Of a stretch of DNA of 12,485 nucleotides, positions 1-6,535 are shown in pieces (the first letter of the stretch is position 1; each line of letters opens with the position of its first letter). Below the pieces are notes generated by a model. It was not told the origin of the DNA. It did not search any database and was given only the letters and a program-made list of their open reading frames with translations. Source of the stretch: Accumulibacter sp. (GTDB taxonomy: Bacteria > Pseudomonadota > Gammaproteobacteria > Burkholderiales > Rhodocyclaceae). The position numbers were made by a program, and so were the translations under genes. The stretch is from the NCBI GenBank assembly GCA_031267455.1, contig JAIRZC010000170.1, forward strand, positions 1 to 12,485, in the 5' to 3' direction.

Positions 1-250
1 TCGCAGCAAACAATGCGTACTTTGCTCACCCCTATTCTTTGACGTTGAGGCAGGAAGCAGGCGTCGGCAGACGTCGGCGGTCGTCCATGAGGTTCCTTGG
101 CCGACCGCGACGCGCCTCATTGACTCGCGCATGAACACGTGCCCGGCGGGTATTGGATGTCCCCGGTCGATGAGGCAGGATGGCGTCGTCCGCGAGGTGA
201 CTTCCGTGCGCGAATCTTGTGTTGCGGATGGAGGCGTTTCTTTCCTCCAC

Positions 251-271
251 GGCGCGCTGTCCCAACGCGCC
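251..271. repeat. Short GC-rich inverted repeat
   Basis: GGCGCG at 251-256 pairs perfectly with CGCGCC at 266-271 around a 9-nt loop. There is no T-run on either side, so it is not a convincing terminator. A stem of this size can arise by chance in GC-rich DNA. Confidence 0.3.
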
Positions 272-294
272 GGAATGAGTCTACAATCAAGTCC

Positions 295-311
295 ATTCCC
301 AAGGTGGGAAT
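295..311. repeat. Perfect 7-bp inverted repeat with 3-nt loop
   Basis: ATTCCCA at 295-301 and TGGGAAT at 305-311 form a tight perfect hairpin with loop AGG. It lies 20 bp beyond the stop of the truncated OrfA. No T-run follows on either strand, so terminator activity is doubtful. It could mark the edge of an inserted element, but no matching terminal repeat or target duplication was found. Confidence 0.35.
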
Positions 312-330
312 ATTGTGAGTCTTTGTTAAA

Positions 331-591
331 TCAAAAAGTTACGGCCTGGATAGTGTTTCCCGCCCGCAAGCGCGACAGCTCGCTTTCCTGCTCGCTGACC
401 GATACACGCCTGCCTGAGTTGGCGCCACGGCGACCCTGACGATCCGCCTCGACCCAATGACTGAGCGTCTTGATCGACATGTCCAGCTTACGGGCCGCCT
501 GTGCTTGGCCTATTGATGACGCCAACGTCACCGCTTGCGCCTTGAAGTCGTTCGTGTAACAACGACGGGAAATACGTTGCTTGCCTTGCAT
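331..591 (-). pseudogene. Truncated IS3-family transposase OrfA (86 aa)
   Basis: This is the N-terminal DNA-binding part of an IS3-type OrfA. Residues about 8-50 read as the helix-turn-helix typical of the group: RRCYTNDFKAQAV, then GQAQAARKLDMSIKTLSHWV. The SELSRLR segment near residues 70-76 begins the leucine-zipper region. In intact relatives this continues into a charged ERDILKKA-like helix and then OrfB with its DDE domain. Here it diverges after about residue 77 into a short tail ending QAVTF and stops, and no OrfB follows, so it should not be active. The start at 591 is chosen over an ATG at 603 because GGAGG lies 5 nt upstream. It sits just downstream of the Tat operon in the same orientation. 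The IS3 assignment is firm; the subgroup and element ends are not visible. Confidence 0.8.
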
Positions 592-599
592 ATTTACCT

Positions 600-628
600 C
601 CAAAGAGTTTCAGAGTATCTCTCTTTGG
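600..628 (-). promoter_or_regulatory. Hairpin overlapping the OrfA ribosome binding site
   Basis: CCAAAGAG at 600-607 and CTCTTTGG at 621-628 are perfect inverted repeats with a 13-nt loop. In the minus-strand transcript the 3' arm ends in TTTGG, and the first GG of the GGAGG Shine-Dalgarno sequence lies in the stem. Several insertion sequences (IS10 and IS50 are the classic cases) use a hairpin of this kind to hide the transposase start in transcripts reading in from outside. The same role is inferred here and not shown. Confidence 0.45.
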
Positions 629-666
629 CGTCCGTTTCGGAGCGGAAAGCCCAATGCTGATATTTT

Positions 667-699
667 ATGAGGGAAAGCGCCATCAGCGCTTTCCCTCAT
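667..699 (-). terminator. Stem-loop downstream of tatC
   Basis: A perfect 14-bp stem (667-680 with 686-699) closes a 5-nt loop 15 bp after the tatC stop codon. This is the expected position for the end of the his-tat transcript. On the minus strand the stem is followed by ATAAAATA, not a T-run, so it is not a textbook intrinsic terminator. It could act with Rho, as a block to 3' exonucleases, or as a weak terminator in either direction. Confidence 0.6.
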
Positions 700-714
700 T
701 TGCGCTCCGCCGGG

Positions 715-1473
715 TCATTCCAATGCTTTTACCGTTTCCGCCTCCTCGGTGGCGCGGCGAACGAAGCGCGCGAGTATCAGACCGAGTTCATAAAGCAGGC
801 AAATCGGAACGGCAAGCATGATTTGCGAAATCACATCAGGCGGCGTAAAAATCGCGCCGACCACGAAAGCGCCGGTGATCACGTAGGGCCGCCATTCCCT
901 GAGTGTTTCGATCTCGACTACGCCCATCCTGACGAGAACGATCACGACGACCGGCACTTCGAAAGTCACGCCGAAAGCCACGAAAGAGGCCAACACAAAG
1001 GACAGGTATTTTTCGATGTCGGTCATCCAGGCGACGCCTTCCGGCGTAATTTTCGACATGAAGCCGAAAACCATCGGAAAAACGAGAAAATAGGCAAATG
1101 CCATCCCGATGAAAAAGAGGGCGGCGCTGGCGGCCACAAGCGGAAGGACGAGCCGCTTTTCGCTCTCGTAAAGCCCGGGCGCGATGAACGCCCAAGCCTG
1201 ATAAAGCACGTAGGGCAAGGCGATCAGAAAAGCAAGCATCAGCGTCACCTTCATCGGAACGAGGAAAACGCCAACAACATCGGTCGCGACCATTTGCCCG
1301 CCCTGTGGCAGCTTGTCCAGCAGAGGTCCGGCAAGCAGGGCATAAAGCTCCTTGGCCCATGGGGAAAGGCAGAGGAAGATGACGCCGATCGAGATCAGCG
1401 CGCGAACCAAGCGCTCGCGCAGTTCGATGAGGTGCGAAATGAAGGGCGCTTCGGAATCGGCAGGGGCGATCAT
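715..1473 (-). CDS. tatC: Sec-independent protein translocase subunit TatC
   Basis: TatC is the polytopic inner-membrane subunit that, with TatB, forms the receptor for twin-arginine signal peptides on folded proteins. The 252-residue product has the normal family length and six hydrophobic segments. The N-terminal cytoplasmic motif HLIELRERL lies at residues 14-22, and Glu103 in the segment PGLYESEKR matches the signal-peptide-binding glutamate of E. coli TatC. The conserved FEVP segment in the second half is also present. Its ATG overlaps the tatB stop as ATGA, which indicates translational coupling. It is the last gene of the unit before the stem-loop at 667-699. Confidence is very high. 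Confidence 0.97.
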   Translation of the reverse strand: MIAPADSEAPFISHLIELRERLVRALISIGVIFLCLSPWAKELYALLAGPLLDKLPQGGQMVATDVVGVFLVPMKVTLMLAFLIALPYVLYQAWAFIAPGLYESEKRLVLPLVAASAALFFIGMAFAYFLVFPMVFGFMSKITPEGVAWMTDIEKYLSFVLASFVAFGVTFEVPVVVIVLVRMGVVEIETLREWRPYVITGAFVVGAIFTPPDVISQIMLAVPICLLYELGLILARFVRRATEEAETVKALE

Positions 1474-1904
1474 GGCGCGTCACGTTTCGCGGCTTTTGTG
1501 TTTGCCACGTTTTTTTCCACCTCTGAAAGCCTGGTTTCGAAGGCGGGCGGCGCTTCGGAATTCTCTCCCGCCCCGCCCTCGCCGTTTACTTCGCTCGATG
1601 GCGATTCGAATGCCGCCCGGAGCGGCTCCGTGCTTTCGTCGAGCGAACGCTTGATCTGTCGGAACTCGGCGTCGATGTCGTTCCCGAAATGGCGCAGGGA
1701 ATCCTCGATTTCCGTCCGCGCTTTTTTCAGTTCGTCGAGCCGCATCTCGCGCTCGATGTCGGTTTTCACTTCATTGACATAGCGCCGCAGGCGCCCGAGG
1801 AAGAATCCCGCCGTGCGCGCGGCCTTGGGCAATCGTTCAGGGCCGACGACGATGAGGCCGACGATCGCAAGAACCATGAGCTCGGAAACACTGACTTCAA
1901 ACAT
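1470..1904 (-). CDS. tatB: Sec-independent protein translocase subunit TatB
   Basis: TatB is a single-span membrane protein that forms the signal-peptide receptor with TatC. The 144-residue product begins MFEVSVSELMVL, with Glu8 inside the transmembrane segment (about residues 5-20), then the Gly21-Pro22 hinge and an amphipathic helix starting ERLPKAAR. The rest is a charged, low-complexity tail, as usual for TatB, and it sets this gene apart from tatA. The start at 1904 is preferred to an upstream codon at 1934 because it gives the canonical MF(E/D) beginning and has a GGGGAAAA purine tract just ahead. A 124-nt spacer separates it from tatA, and the 3' end overlaps tatC by 4 nt. Confidence 0.95.
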   Translation of the reverse strand: MFEVSVSELMVLAIVGLIVVGPERLPKAARTAGFFLGRLRRYVNEVKTDIEREMRLDELKKARTEIEDSLRHFGNDIDAEFRQIKRSLDESTEPLRAAFESPSSEVNGEGGAGENSEAPPAFETRLSEVEKNVANTKAAKRDAP

Positions 1905-2028
1905 AATTTTTCCCCATCGCGCGACGACGAGCACGCCCGACGGCTTTCGCTCCGGGACAAGCGTTATTCACGCCACGGAGTTCCTCATCACGATGCGACG
2001 GCGGCTGGAGGGTCGTGCTTTTCCGGTT

Positions 2029-2241
2029 TCATGACGGTTCTTTTTCTTCCGTATCCTCTTTTGCGGCAATTTGCCGCGGCGCGGATTCGCGCTCCTTTTC
2101 CTCGGCGGTTTTCATTCCCTCCTTGAACCCGCGCACGGCCGCGCCCAAATCCTCGCCGATATTGCGCAGTTTTCTCGTTCCGAAAACCATCGCGACGATG
2201 ATCAAAACGATGATCCAGTGCCAGATGCTCAAAGCGCCCAT
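2029..2241 (-). CDS. tatA: Sec-independent protein translocase subunit TatA
   Basis: TatA oligomerises to form the conducting element of the twin-arginine translocase. The 70-residue product starts [13 protein letters not shown], has one transmembrane helix (about residues 6-20), then the FGTRKL hinge at 20-25 and an amphipathic helix through [15 protein letters not shown], followed by an acidic and basic tail. Length and motifs match the family, and the polar residue early in the helix is His8, where E. coli has Gln. A strong Shine-Dalgarno (AAGGAG, 6 nt before the ATG) supports the start. It follows the HisE-HIT gene after 49 nt that contain a GC-rich hairpin. Confidence 0.96.
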   Translation of the reverse strand: MGALSIWHWIIVLIIVAMVFGTRKLRNIGEDLGAAVRGFKEGMKTAEEKERESAPRQIAAKEDTEEKEPS

Positions 2242-2263
2242 ATCTGTCTCCTTTTTTCAGATA

Positions 2264-2280
2264 GCCCGCGCCGCGCGGGC
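2264..2280 (-). promoter_or_regulatory. GC-rich hairpin between hisE-HIT and tatA
   Basis: GCCCGCG at 2264-2270 pairs with CGCGGGC at 2274-2280 around a 3-nt loop, in the 49-nt gap between the his and tat genes. On the minus strand the stem is followed by TATCTGAAAAAAGGAG, an A-run leading into the tatA Shine-Dalgarno, so it does not look like an intrinsic terminator. It may protect or separate the upstream his mRNA from the tat part, or cause pausing. Confidence 0.4.
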
Positions 2281-2290
2281 CGGAAATGAA

Positions 2291-2971
2291 TCATTCACCG
2301 CGCACCATCGGCCCAAGGGGAAGCGTTCCACCGATGATGTGCGCGTGCAGATGACGGACTTCCTGCTGCCCGACGCGCCCCGTGTTGATGATGAGACGGA
2401 AACCGTCGGGACTGCCGTTTTCGACGGCCAGTCGGTTGGCCTCGCAGAGGATGCGCCCGAGAACGGCGCGGTCGGTCTCGCCGACGTCGGAAAGCGACGC
2501 GATGTGCCGCTTCGGGATCACCAGGATATGCACGGGCCGGACAGGATGAATATCCTTGAAAGCATAGATTTCTTCGTCTTCGTAAACCCGCTGCGATGGG
2601 ATTTCGCCTTTGACGATCCGGCAGAAAATGCAACCTTCCGCGTCGAGTCTCGCGCCGCGCGACTTTTTCTCGGCAAGCCCTGAAATACCCTCGCGAAGCG
2701 CAAGCTCGCGCGTGACGTCGTCGAACGACATCCCGCAGGAAAGCAGGAGCGCGAGCATATGATAGACGAGGTCGGCGGATTCGCACGCAATCCGCGCGGG
2801 GTCTTCGTCCTTGACGGCCATGATCAGTTCTGCGGACTCCTCGCCTATTTTCTTGAGGATCGAATCGGGAGCGCCCGCCAGCAGTTTTGCCGTATAGGAC
2901 GTTTCCGGATCCGCGTTCCGCCGCAAAGCCAACGTCTCGGACAAACGGTTCAGAATTTCGTTTGTGCTCAT
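2291..2971 (-). CDS. hisE: HisE-HIT fusion: phosphoribosyl-ATP pyrophosphohydrolase joined to a HINT-type hydrolase
   Basis: The 226-residue product joins two enzymes. Residues 1 to about 106 are HisE, which removes pyrophosphate from phosphoribosyl-ATP in the second step of histidine synthesis. The all-alpha MazG-like signature [16 protein letters not shown] is at residues 42-57, and the domain ends [14 protein letters not shown]. After a linker of about seven residues, residues 114-226 are a complete HINT-type HIT domain: CIFC at 114-117, then the histidine triad HLHAH at 207-211. Such proteins hydrolyse nucleoside phosphoramidates. No stop and no in-frame ATG, GTG or TTG lies at the junction, so the HIT part cannot easily be translated alone. 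In related genomes hisE and the HIT gene are separate neighbours. The ATG overlaps the hisI stop as ATGA; a longer frame from 3124 only reads into hisI. Confidence 0.93.
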   Translation of the reverse strand: MSTNEILNRLSETLALRRNADPETSYTAKLLAGAPDSILKKIGEESAELIMAVKDEDPARIACESADLVYHMLALLLSCGMSFDDVTRELALREGISGLAEKKSRGARLDAEGCIFCRIVKGEIPSQRVYEDEEIYAFKDIHPVRPVHILVIPKRHIASLSDVGETDRAVLGRILCEANRLAVENGSPDGFRLIINTGRVGQQEVRHLHAHIIGGTLPLGPMVRGE

Positions 2972-3366
2972 TTCGAATAAATCTCCCTTGGCTCTTTCAA
3001 TACCGGGTCGACGGAAATCCATCGTCCTTCCCGAAACTCCCTGAAAAAGCAACTTTTGCGCCCTGTATGGCAAGCGATTCCACCCGCCTGCACTACTGTC
3101 AGCAGAAGAGCATCGCCGTCGCAATCCACGCGGATTGACTTCAAGGTCTGGATATGGCCCGATTCTTCACCTTTCCGCCATAGCCTGCGCCTGGACCTCG
3201 ACCAGTATACCGCGTTGCCGGTTTTCATCGACTCTTCGAGCGAGTCGCGGTTCATCCACGCGAGCATCAGTACCCGTCCGCTGGCTTCATCCTGCGCAAT
3301 CGCGGGAATCAGGCCGCCCGCATCCCATTTGAGCGTATCGATCCAGGAAGCGTTTTCATCTTTCAT
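2968..3366 (-). CDS. hisI: Phosphoribosyl-AMP cyclohydrolase
   Basis: HisI opens the adenine ring of phosphoribosyl-AMP in the third step of histidine synthesis. The 132-residue product is the stand-alone cyclohydrolase, not the HisIE fusion of enteric bacteria. The metal sites are intact: D81-C82-D83-G84-D85 supplies the acidic residues and one cysteine, and Cys99 with Cys106 in the CHTGRKSC stretch completes the zinc-binding cysteine set. YWSRSR and KGEESGH are also typical. The ATG at 3366 is preferred over a GTG at 3378 because GGAG lies 11 nt ahead of it and homologues start at this point. It is coupled to hisE-HIT by a 4-nt overlap and follows a 261-nt gap after hisF. Confidence 0.96.
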   Translation of the reverse strand: MKDENASWIDTLKWDAGGLIPAIAQDEASGRVLMLAWMNRDSLEESMKTGNAVYWSRSRRRLWRKGEESGHIQTLKSIRVDCDGDALLLTVVQAGGIACHTGRKSCFFREFREGRWISVDPVLKEPREIYSK

Positions 3367-3399
3367 TGTAAAAGCCACTCCGGTTTGAAACCTCTCTCA

Positions 3400-3549
3400 T
3401 CAAGGCGAAAAAGCCGGGCCTTGCGCCGGGGTTTCGGGAAATATTGAAAGTAAATGCTCACTTTTTTGCCTTGCCTTGGACCAAGGGATGTTCAAGGGTA
3501 AGCACTCCCTTTCGGCGCTCGCGCATAAGCCCATCTGCATTATCGTCAT
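3400..3549 (-). other. Doubtful 49-codon ORF in the hisF-hisI gap
   Basis: A complete ATG-to-TGA frame of 49 codons fills most of the gap between hisF and hisI. It begins MTIMQMGLCASAER and ends PAQGPAFSP. A GGA lies only a few bases before the ATG, too close for a good ribosome binding site. I recognise no family, and the composition is not persuasive. It would lie in the leader of a transcript started at the promoter-like site at 3575-3603. Chance is the default reading. Confidence 0.12.
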
Positions 3550-3574
3550 TCTTCCGTCGAAGGAAGTTTTTCCG

Positions 3575-3603
3575 TTTATAAATCGTCAACGGCGCAAAAA
3601 CAA
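3575..3603 (-). promoter_or_regulatory. Candidate promoter upstream of hisI
   Basis: On the minus strand TTGTTT (3598-3603) and TATAAA (3575-3580) are separated by 17 bp, a sigma-70-like arrangement with a good -10 and a partial -35. It lies 25 bp beyond the hisF stop and would give a leader of about 200 nt before hisI. Breaking up an otherwise tight operon at this point makes a separate promoter plausible, but no experiment is at hand. Confidence 0.35.
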
Positions 3604-3627
3604 GCCGCGAGCGATTTCGAAATGAAA

Positions 3628-4389
3628 TCACAGTCGCACTTCGATACCGCGCCTTTGCATATGGGTTTTAGCCTGCCCGACCGTGTATTCACCCAGATGG
3701 AAGATGCTTGCCGCTAGCACGGCGTCGGCGCGGCCTTCGATCACGCCTTCGGCGAGGTGTTCCAAGCTTCCGACACCGCCGCTCGCGATCACTGGAATGT
3801 CGAGAGCGTCCGAAACCGCGCGCGTGAGCTTCAGGTCAAAGCCGTTCCGCGTGCCGTCGCAGTCCATGCTTGTCAGAAGGATTTCACCCGCGCCGAGCGT
3901 CTGCGCCTTTCGCGCCCATTCAATCGCGTCAATTCCGGTCGGTGTGCGTCCCCCGTGGGTATACACCGTCCACCGGCCCGGTTTCGTGAGCTTGGCGTCA
4001 ATCGCGACGACGATGCACTGATTTCCAACCTTGGCCGATGTTTCGGCGACGAGATCGGGGTTGTTGATAGCGGCCGTGTTCATGCTGACCTTGTCGGCGC
4101 CTGCGTTGAGCAGGCGGCGCACATCGTTCGCCGACCGGACGCCGCCGCCGACCGTCAAGGGGATGAAAACCTGCGATGCGCACGCTTCGACGATGTGGAG
4201 AATGATATCGCGCCGATCGGACGAAGCGGTAATGTCGAGGAAGACGAGTTCATCGGCGCCTTGCTCGTCGTAACGACGCGCGATTTCGACCGGGTCGCCC
4301 GCATCGCGCAGATTGATAAAATTCGTGCCCTTGACGACGCGCCCCGCCGTCACGTCGAGGCAGGGTATGACACGCTTGGCCAGTCCCAT
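3628..4389 (-). CDS. hisF: Imidazole glycerol phosphate synthase, cyclase subunit HisF
   Basis: HisF is the TIM-barrel half of IGP synthase. It joins ammonia, delivered through its barrel from HisH, to PRFAR and releases IGP and AICAR. The product is 253 residues, the usual length. The catalytic aspartates are Asp12 in VIPCLDV and Asp131 in VVAIDAK, and the phosphate-binding loops VGGGVR (80-85) and ASGGVGS in the C-terminal half are intact. The ATG at 4389 is preceded by a GGTGG purine stretch. It starts 11 nt after the hisA stop, so the two are cotranscribed. The next gene on this strand begins only after a 261-nt gap, which is unusual for this operon. Confidence 0.98.
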   Translation of the reverse strand: MGLAKRVIPCLDVTAGRVVKGTNFINLRDAGDPVEIARRYDEQGADELVFLDITASSDRRDIILHIVEACASQVFIPLTVGGGVRSANDVRRLLNAGADKVSMNTAAINNPDLVAETSAKVGNQCIVVAIDAKLTKPGRWTVYTHGGRTPTGIDAIEWARKAQTLGAGEILLTSMDCDGTRNGFDLKLTRAVSDALDIPVIASGGVGSLEHLAEGVIEGRADAVLAASIFHLGEYTVGQAKTHMQRRGIEVRL

Positions 4390-4400
4390 TCCGCCACCGT

Positions 4401-5150
4401 CTATTCGACCGGGCCGCTCAAGCGATCCGCCTCTGCCTGCGCCTGAGAAAAATCGAGCGTTCCGTCGTAAATCGCGCGCCCGGCGATGACGCCGCAGACA
4501 CCCTCTTCTTCCACTTCGCAGAGCTTCTTTATATCCGCCAGGCCCGACAGGCCCCCGCTCGCGATGACGGAAATGCGCAGGGCCTGCGCGAGCCGACGCG
4601 TTGCGTCGAGGTTGATTCCAGAAAGCATGCCGTCACGACCGATATCGGTGTAGATGATGCTCTCGACGCCGTAGTCCTCGCATTTCTTTGCAAGGTCGAT
4701 CGCGTCGTGCCCCGTCAGCTTCGACCAGCCATCGACGGCGACCTTTCCGTCTTTCGCGTCAAGCCCGACGATGATCCTTCGCGGAAAAGCGCTACAGGCG
4801 TCGCGTAAGAAGCCTGGATTTTTGACGGCCGCCGTCCCGATGATCACGTAACTGACGCCGTCGTCGAGGCAACGCGCGATCGTATCGAAATCGCGTATCC
4901 CGCCGCCGAGTTCGACCGGAATCTCGCCGCCGAGCGCGGCGAGGATTTCTTTGATCGCTTTTTCATTTTTTGGCTTTCCGGCAAAAGCGCCGTCGAGATC
5001 GACGATATGCAGCCGCCGCGCTTTCAATTTCAGCCAGCGATCCGCCTGCGCGCCCGGAGAATCGGAAAAGACCGTAACCTCGTCCATGAGACCCTGTTTC
5101 AGGCGGACGCATTGTCCGTCCTTCAAATCAATCGCGGGAATGATCAGCAT
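4401..5150 (-). CDS. hisA: ProFAR isomerase HisA
   Basis: HisA carries out the Amadori rearrangement of ProFAR to PRFAR, the fourth step of the pathway. The 249-residue TIM barrel starts [12 protein letters not shown] with catalytic Asp8, and Asp131 in [10 protein letters not shown] is the second catalytic acid. The half-barrel phosphate loops ELGGGIRD and ASGGLSG are present. The fold is homologous to HisF, but the order of motifs and the YTDIGRDG segment identify HisA. It follows hisH after 60 nt and is followed closely by hisF. No strong Shine-Dalgarno is visible ahead of its ATG. Confidence 0.98.
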   Translation of the reverse strand: MLIIPAIDLKDGQCVRLKQGLMDEVTVFSDSPGAQADRWLKLKARRLHIVDLDGAFAGKPKNEKAIKEILAALGGEIPVELGGGIRDFDTIARCLDDGVSYVIIGTAAVKNPGFLRDACSAFPRRIIVGLDAKDGKVAVDGWSKLTGHDAIDLAKKCEDYGVESIIYTDIGRDGMLSGINLDATRRLAQALRISVIASGGLSGLADIKKLCEVEEEGVCGVIAGRAIYDGTLDFSQAQAEADRLSGPVE

Positions 5151-5210
5151 TTTGACAACGAAGACATGGTGGAAAAACGATAGAAAACGCTTGAATATGA
5201 AATCACTCCA

Positions 5211-5855
5211 TTACGGTGACCAGCAAATGAAGTTCGATAGGAAGGCAAGTCCCGTCTGGGCGCTTTTTTCCGGATGGCACTGAATGGCGAATATATTATC
5301 CCGCGCCGTGGCGCTGGGAAAGGGGAGACCGTAGTCGGTCACGCCGGCGACGGTCGAAAAATCCGCGGGATCGGCGTAATAGCTATGAACAAAATAAAAA
5401 CGCGCGCCATCGTCTATTCCATTCCAGAGCGGGTGGAGCCGCGCCTGGACGACACGGTTCCAGCCCATGTGCGGCACCTTGAGTCTGACACCGTCGCCGC
5501 CGCGCATTTTCTCCACCGGGAAACGTCGTACCCGACCAGGGAAAATGCCAAGACCGGGAACGCCGCCCTCCTCACTATACTCGAAAAGCATTTGCTGGCC
5601 GATGCAAATACCGAGAAAGGGCTTGTTTTTCGCCGCTTCGAGCACAGCATCGCGCAGGCCGCGCGCATCGAGCTCGCGCATGCAGTCGGGCATCGCGCCC
5701 TGGCCGGGGAAAACCACGCGCTCGGCGCGCGAGATGACCGAAGCTTTCGAAGTCACGACGACATCGCCCCCTTTTGCGACACGCGCCAAGGCTTGCTGCA
5801 CCGACCGCAGGTTGCCCATTCCGTAGTCGACGACGGCAATTACGCCAGATGCCAT
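5211..5855 (-). CDS. hisH: Imidazole glycerol phosphate synthase, glutaminase subunit HisH
   Basis: HisH is the class I glutamine amidotransferase that hydrolyses glutamine and passes ammonia to HisF. The 214-residue product has the triad Cys84 (in GICIGQQ), His194 and Glu196 (in QCHPEKS), plus the N-terminal VVDYGMGNLRSV and the PGQGAMPDCM loop. The start at 5855 is chosen because it overlaps the hisB stop by one base (TGATG), the usual coupling in this operon, and because homologues begin here; an in-frame ATG at 5885 would lie inside hisB. Length is normal. Confidence 0.97.
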   Translation of the reverse strand: MASGVIAVVDYGMGNLRSVQQALARVAKGGDVVVTSKASVISRAERVVFPGQGAMPDCMRELDARGLRDAVLEAAKNKPFLGICIGQQMLFEYSEEGGVPGLGIFPGRVRRFPVEKMRGGDGVRLKVPHMGWNRVVQARLHPLWNGIDDGARFYFVHSYYADPADFSTVAGVTDYGLPFPSATARDNIFAIQCHPEKSAQTGLAFLSNFICWSP

Positions 5856-6442
5856 CAAAGCGCCCCTTTCGTCGAGGGGATGCACCCTTCCGCCCTCGGG
5901 TCGGCCTCGATGGCCATGCGCAGCGCGCGACCGAAAGCCTTGAAAACCGTTTCGGCCTGGTGATGCGCGTTTTCTCCGCGCAAATTGTCGATATGGACGG
6001 TAATTCTGGCGTGATTGACCAGACCCTGGAAAAATTCACGGATCAAATCCGCTTCGAAAGCGCCGATCGTTCCGCGTTTGAAATCGACGCGAAATTCGAG
6101 ACCGGGACGCCCCGAGAGATCGACGACCGCGCGCGAAAGCGCTTCGTCCAGCGGTACGTAGGCGTATCCGTAGCGGCGTAATCCCCGCTTGTCGCCGAGC
6201 GAGGCGTTCAGCGCCTGACCGACTGAAATGCCAATGTCTTCCACAGTATGGTGCGCGTCGATTTCGAGATCGCCTTTCGCGTCGATTTCGAGGTCGATCA
6301 GACCATGACGTGCTACTTGGTCGAGCATGTGATCGAGGAAAGGAAGCCCTGTGGCAAAGCGCCCTTGTCCGCTCCCGTCGAGAACAAGACGCACCGTGAT
6401 CCGGGTTTCTCGCGTATTTCTGCTGATTTCGGCTCGCCGCAT
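5855..6442 (-). CDS. hisB: Imidazoleglycerol-phosphate dehydratase HisB
   Basis: HisB dehydrates imidazole glycerol phosphate to imidazole acetol phosphate. The 195-residue product is the monofunctional form without the histidinol-phosphatase domain found in enterics. The paired metal-binding motifs are intact: HHTVED at 64-69 and [17 protein letters not shown] from about 158. [11 protein letters not shown] (38-48) is also diagnostic. The start at 6442 gives the familiar [13 protein letters not shown] beginning and has GGA seven bases upstream; an ATG four codons earlier (6454) has no ribosome binding site. Here hisB begins a transcription unit, because the gene upstream (hisC) runs the other way, so it needs a promoter in the 93-bp divergent gap. 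Confidence 0.97.
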   Translation of the reverse strand: MRRAEISRNTRETRITVRLVLDGSGQGRFATGLPFLDHMLDQVARHGLIDLEIDAKGDLEIDAHHTVEDIGISVGQALNASLGDKRGLRRYGYAYVPLDEALSRAVVDLSGRPGLEFRVDFKRGTIGAFEADLIREFFQGLVNHARITVHIDNLRGENAHHQAETVFKAFGRALRMAIEADPRAEGCIPSTKGAL

Positions 6443-6490
6443 CGGATATTCCATCGTAAAGGGGAGGAAAAACGAATTTCACAGCACGGC

Positions 6491-6499
6491 ATGATACCA
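6491..6499 (-). promoter_or_regulatory. Candidate extended -10 promoter for hisB
   Basis: On the minus strand TGGTATCAT forms an extended -10 (TG, one base, TATCAT) in the 93-bp gap between hisB and the divergent hisC. No good -35 lies at the right distance. It would give a leader of roughly 40-50 nt before hisB. A promoter is needed here because hisB has lost upstream his genes on its strand, but the exact site is inferred. Confidence 0.35.
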
Positions 6500-6535
6500 T
6501 TTTGGGCTTCCCTCATTCGATTTCAAAGACCCGAA

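Larger units (their letters stand above)
1..330. other. Left flank without a recognisable gene
   Basis: No protein family is recognisable in any frame here. On the minus strand the frame that follows the OrfA stop codon stays open for all 110 codons to the window edge. Its only ATG is at 132, and its translation is rich in Ser, Thr, Arg and Trp without any motif I know, so chance in GC-rich DNA is a fair explanation. Short minus-strand ORFs at 32-265 and 117-302 overlap each other in different frames and neither looks like a protein. Two small perfect hairpins lie at 251-271 and 295-311. It may be IS debris or a decayed chromosomal gene; the sequence does not decide. Confidence 0.5.

Noticed and set aside
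667..1782. A 371-codon plus-strand ORF opposite tatC and tatB.
   Set aside because: Its translation is low in hydrophobic residues, rich in His, Arg and Glu and without motifs. TatC and TatB on the other strand are certain, so it is a shadow of their codon bias.
3450..3512. Two similar 12-mers, GTAAATGCTCAC and GTAAGCACTCCC, as possible direct repeats in the gap.
   Set aside because: Only 8 of 12 bases agree and no further copies are seen.
3420..3530. A second minus-strand frame in the hisF-hisI gap reads LEHPLVQ, like the N-terminus of uracil phosphoribosyltransferase.
   Set aside because: The match is seven residues in a 22-codon frame with nothing of the family after it; chance is enough.
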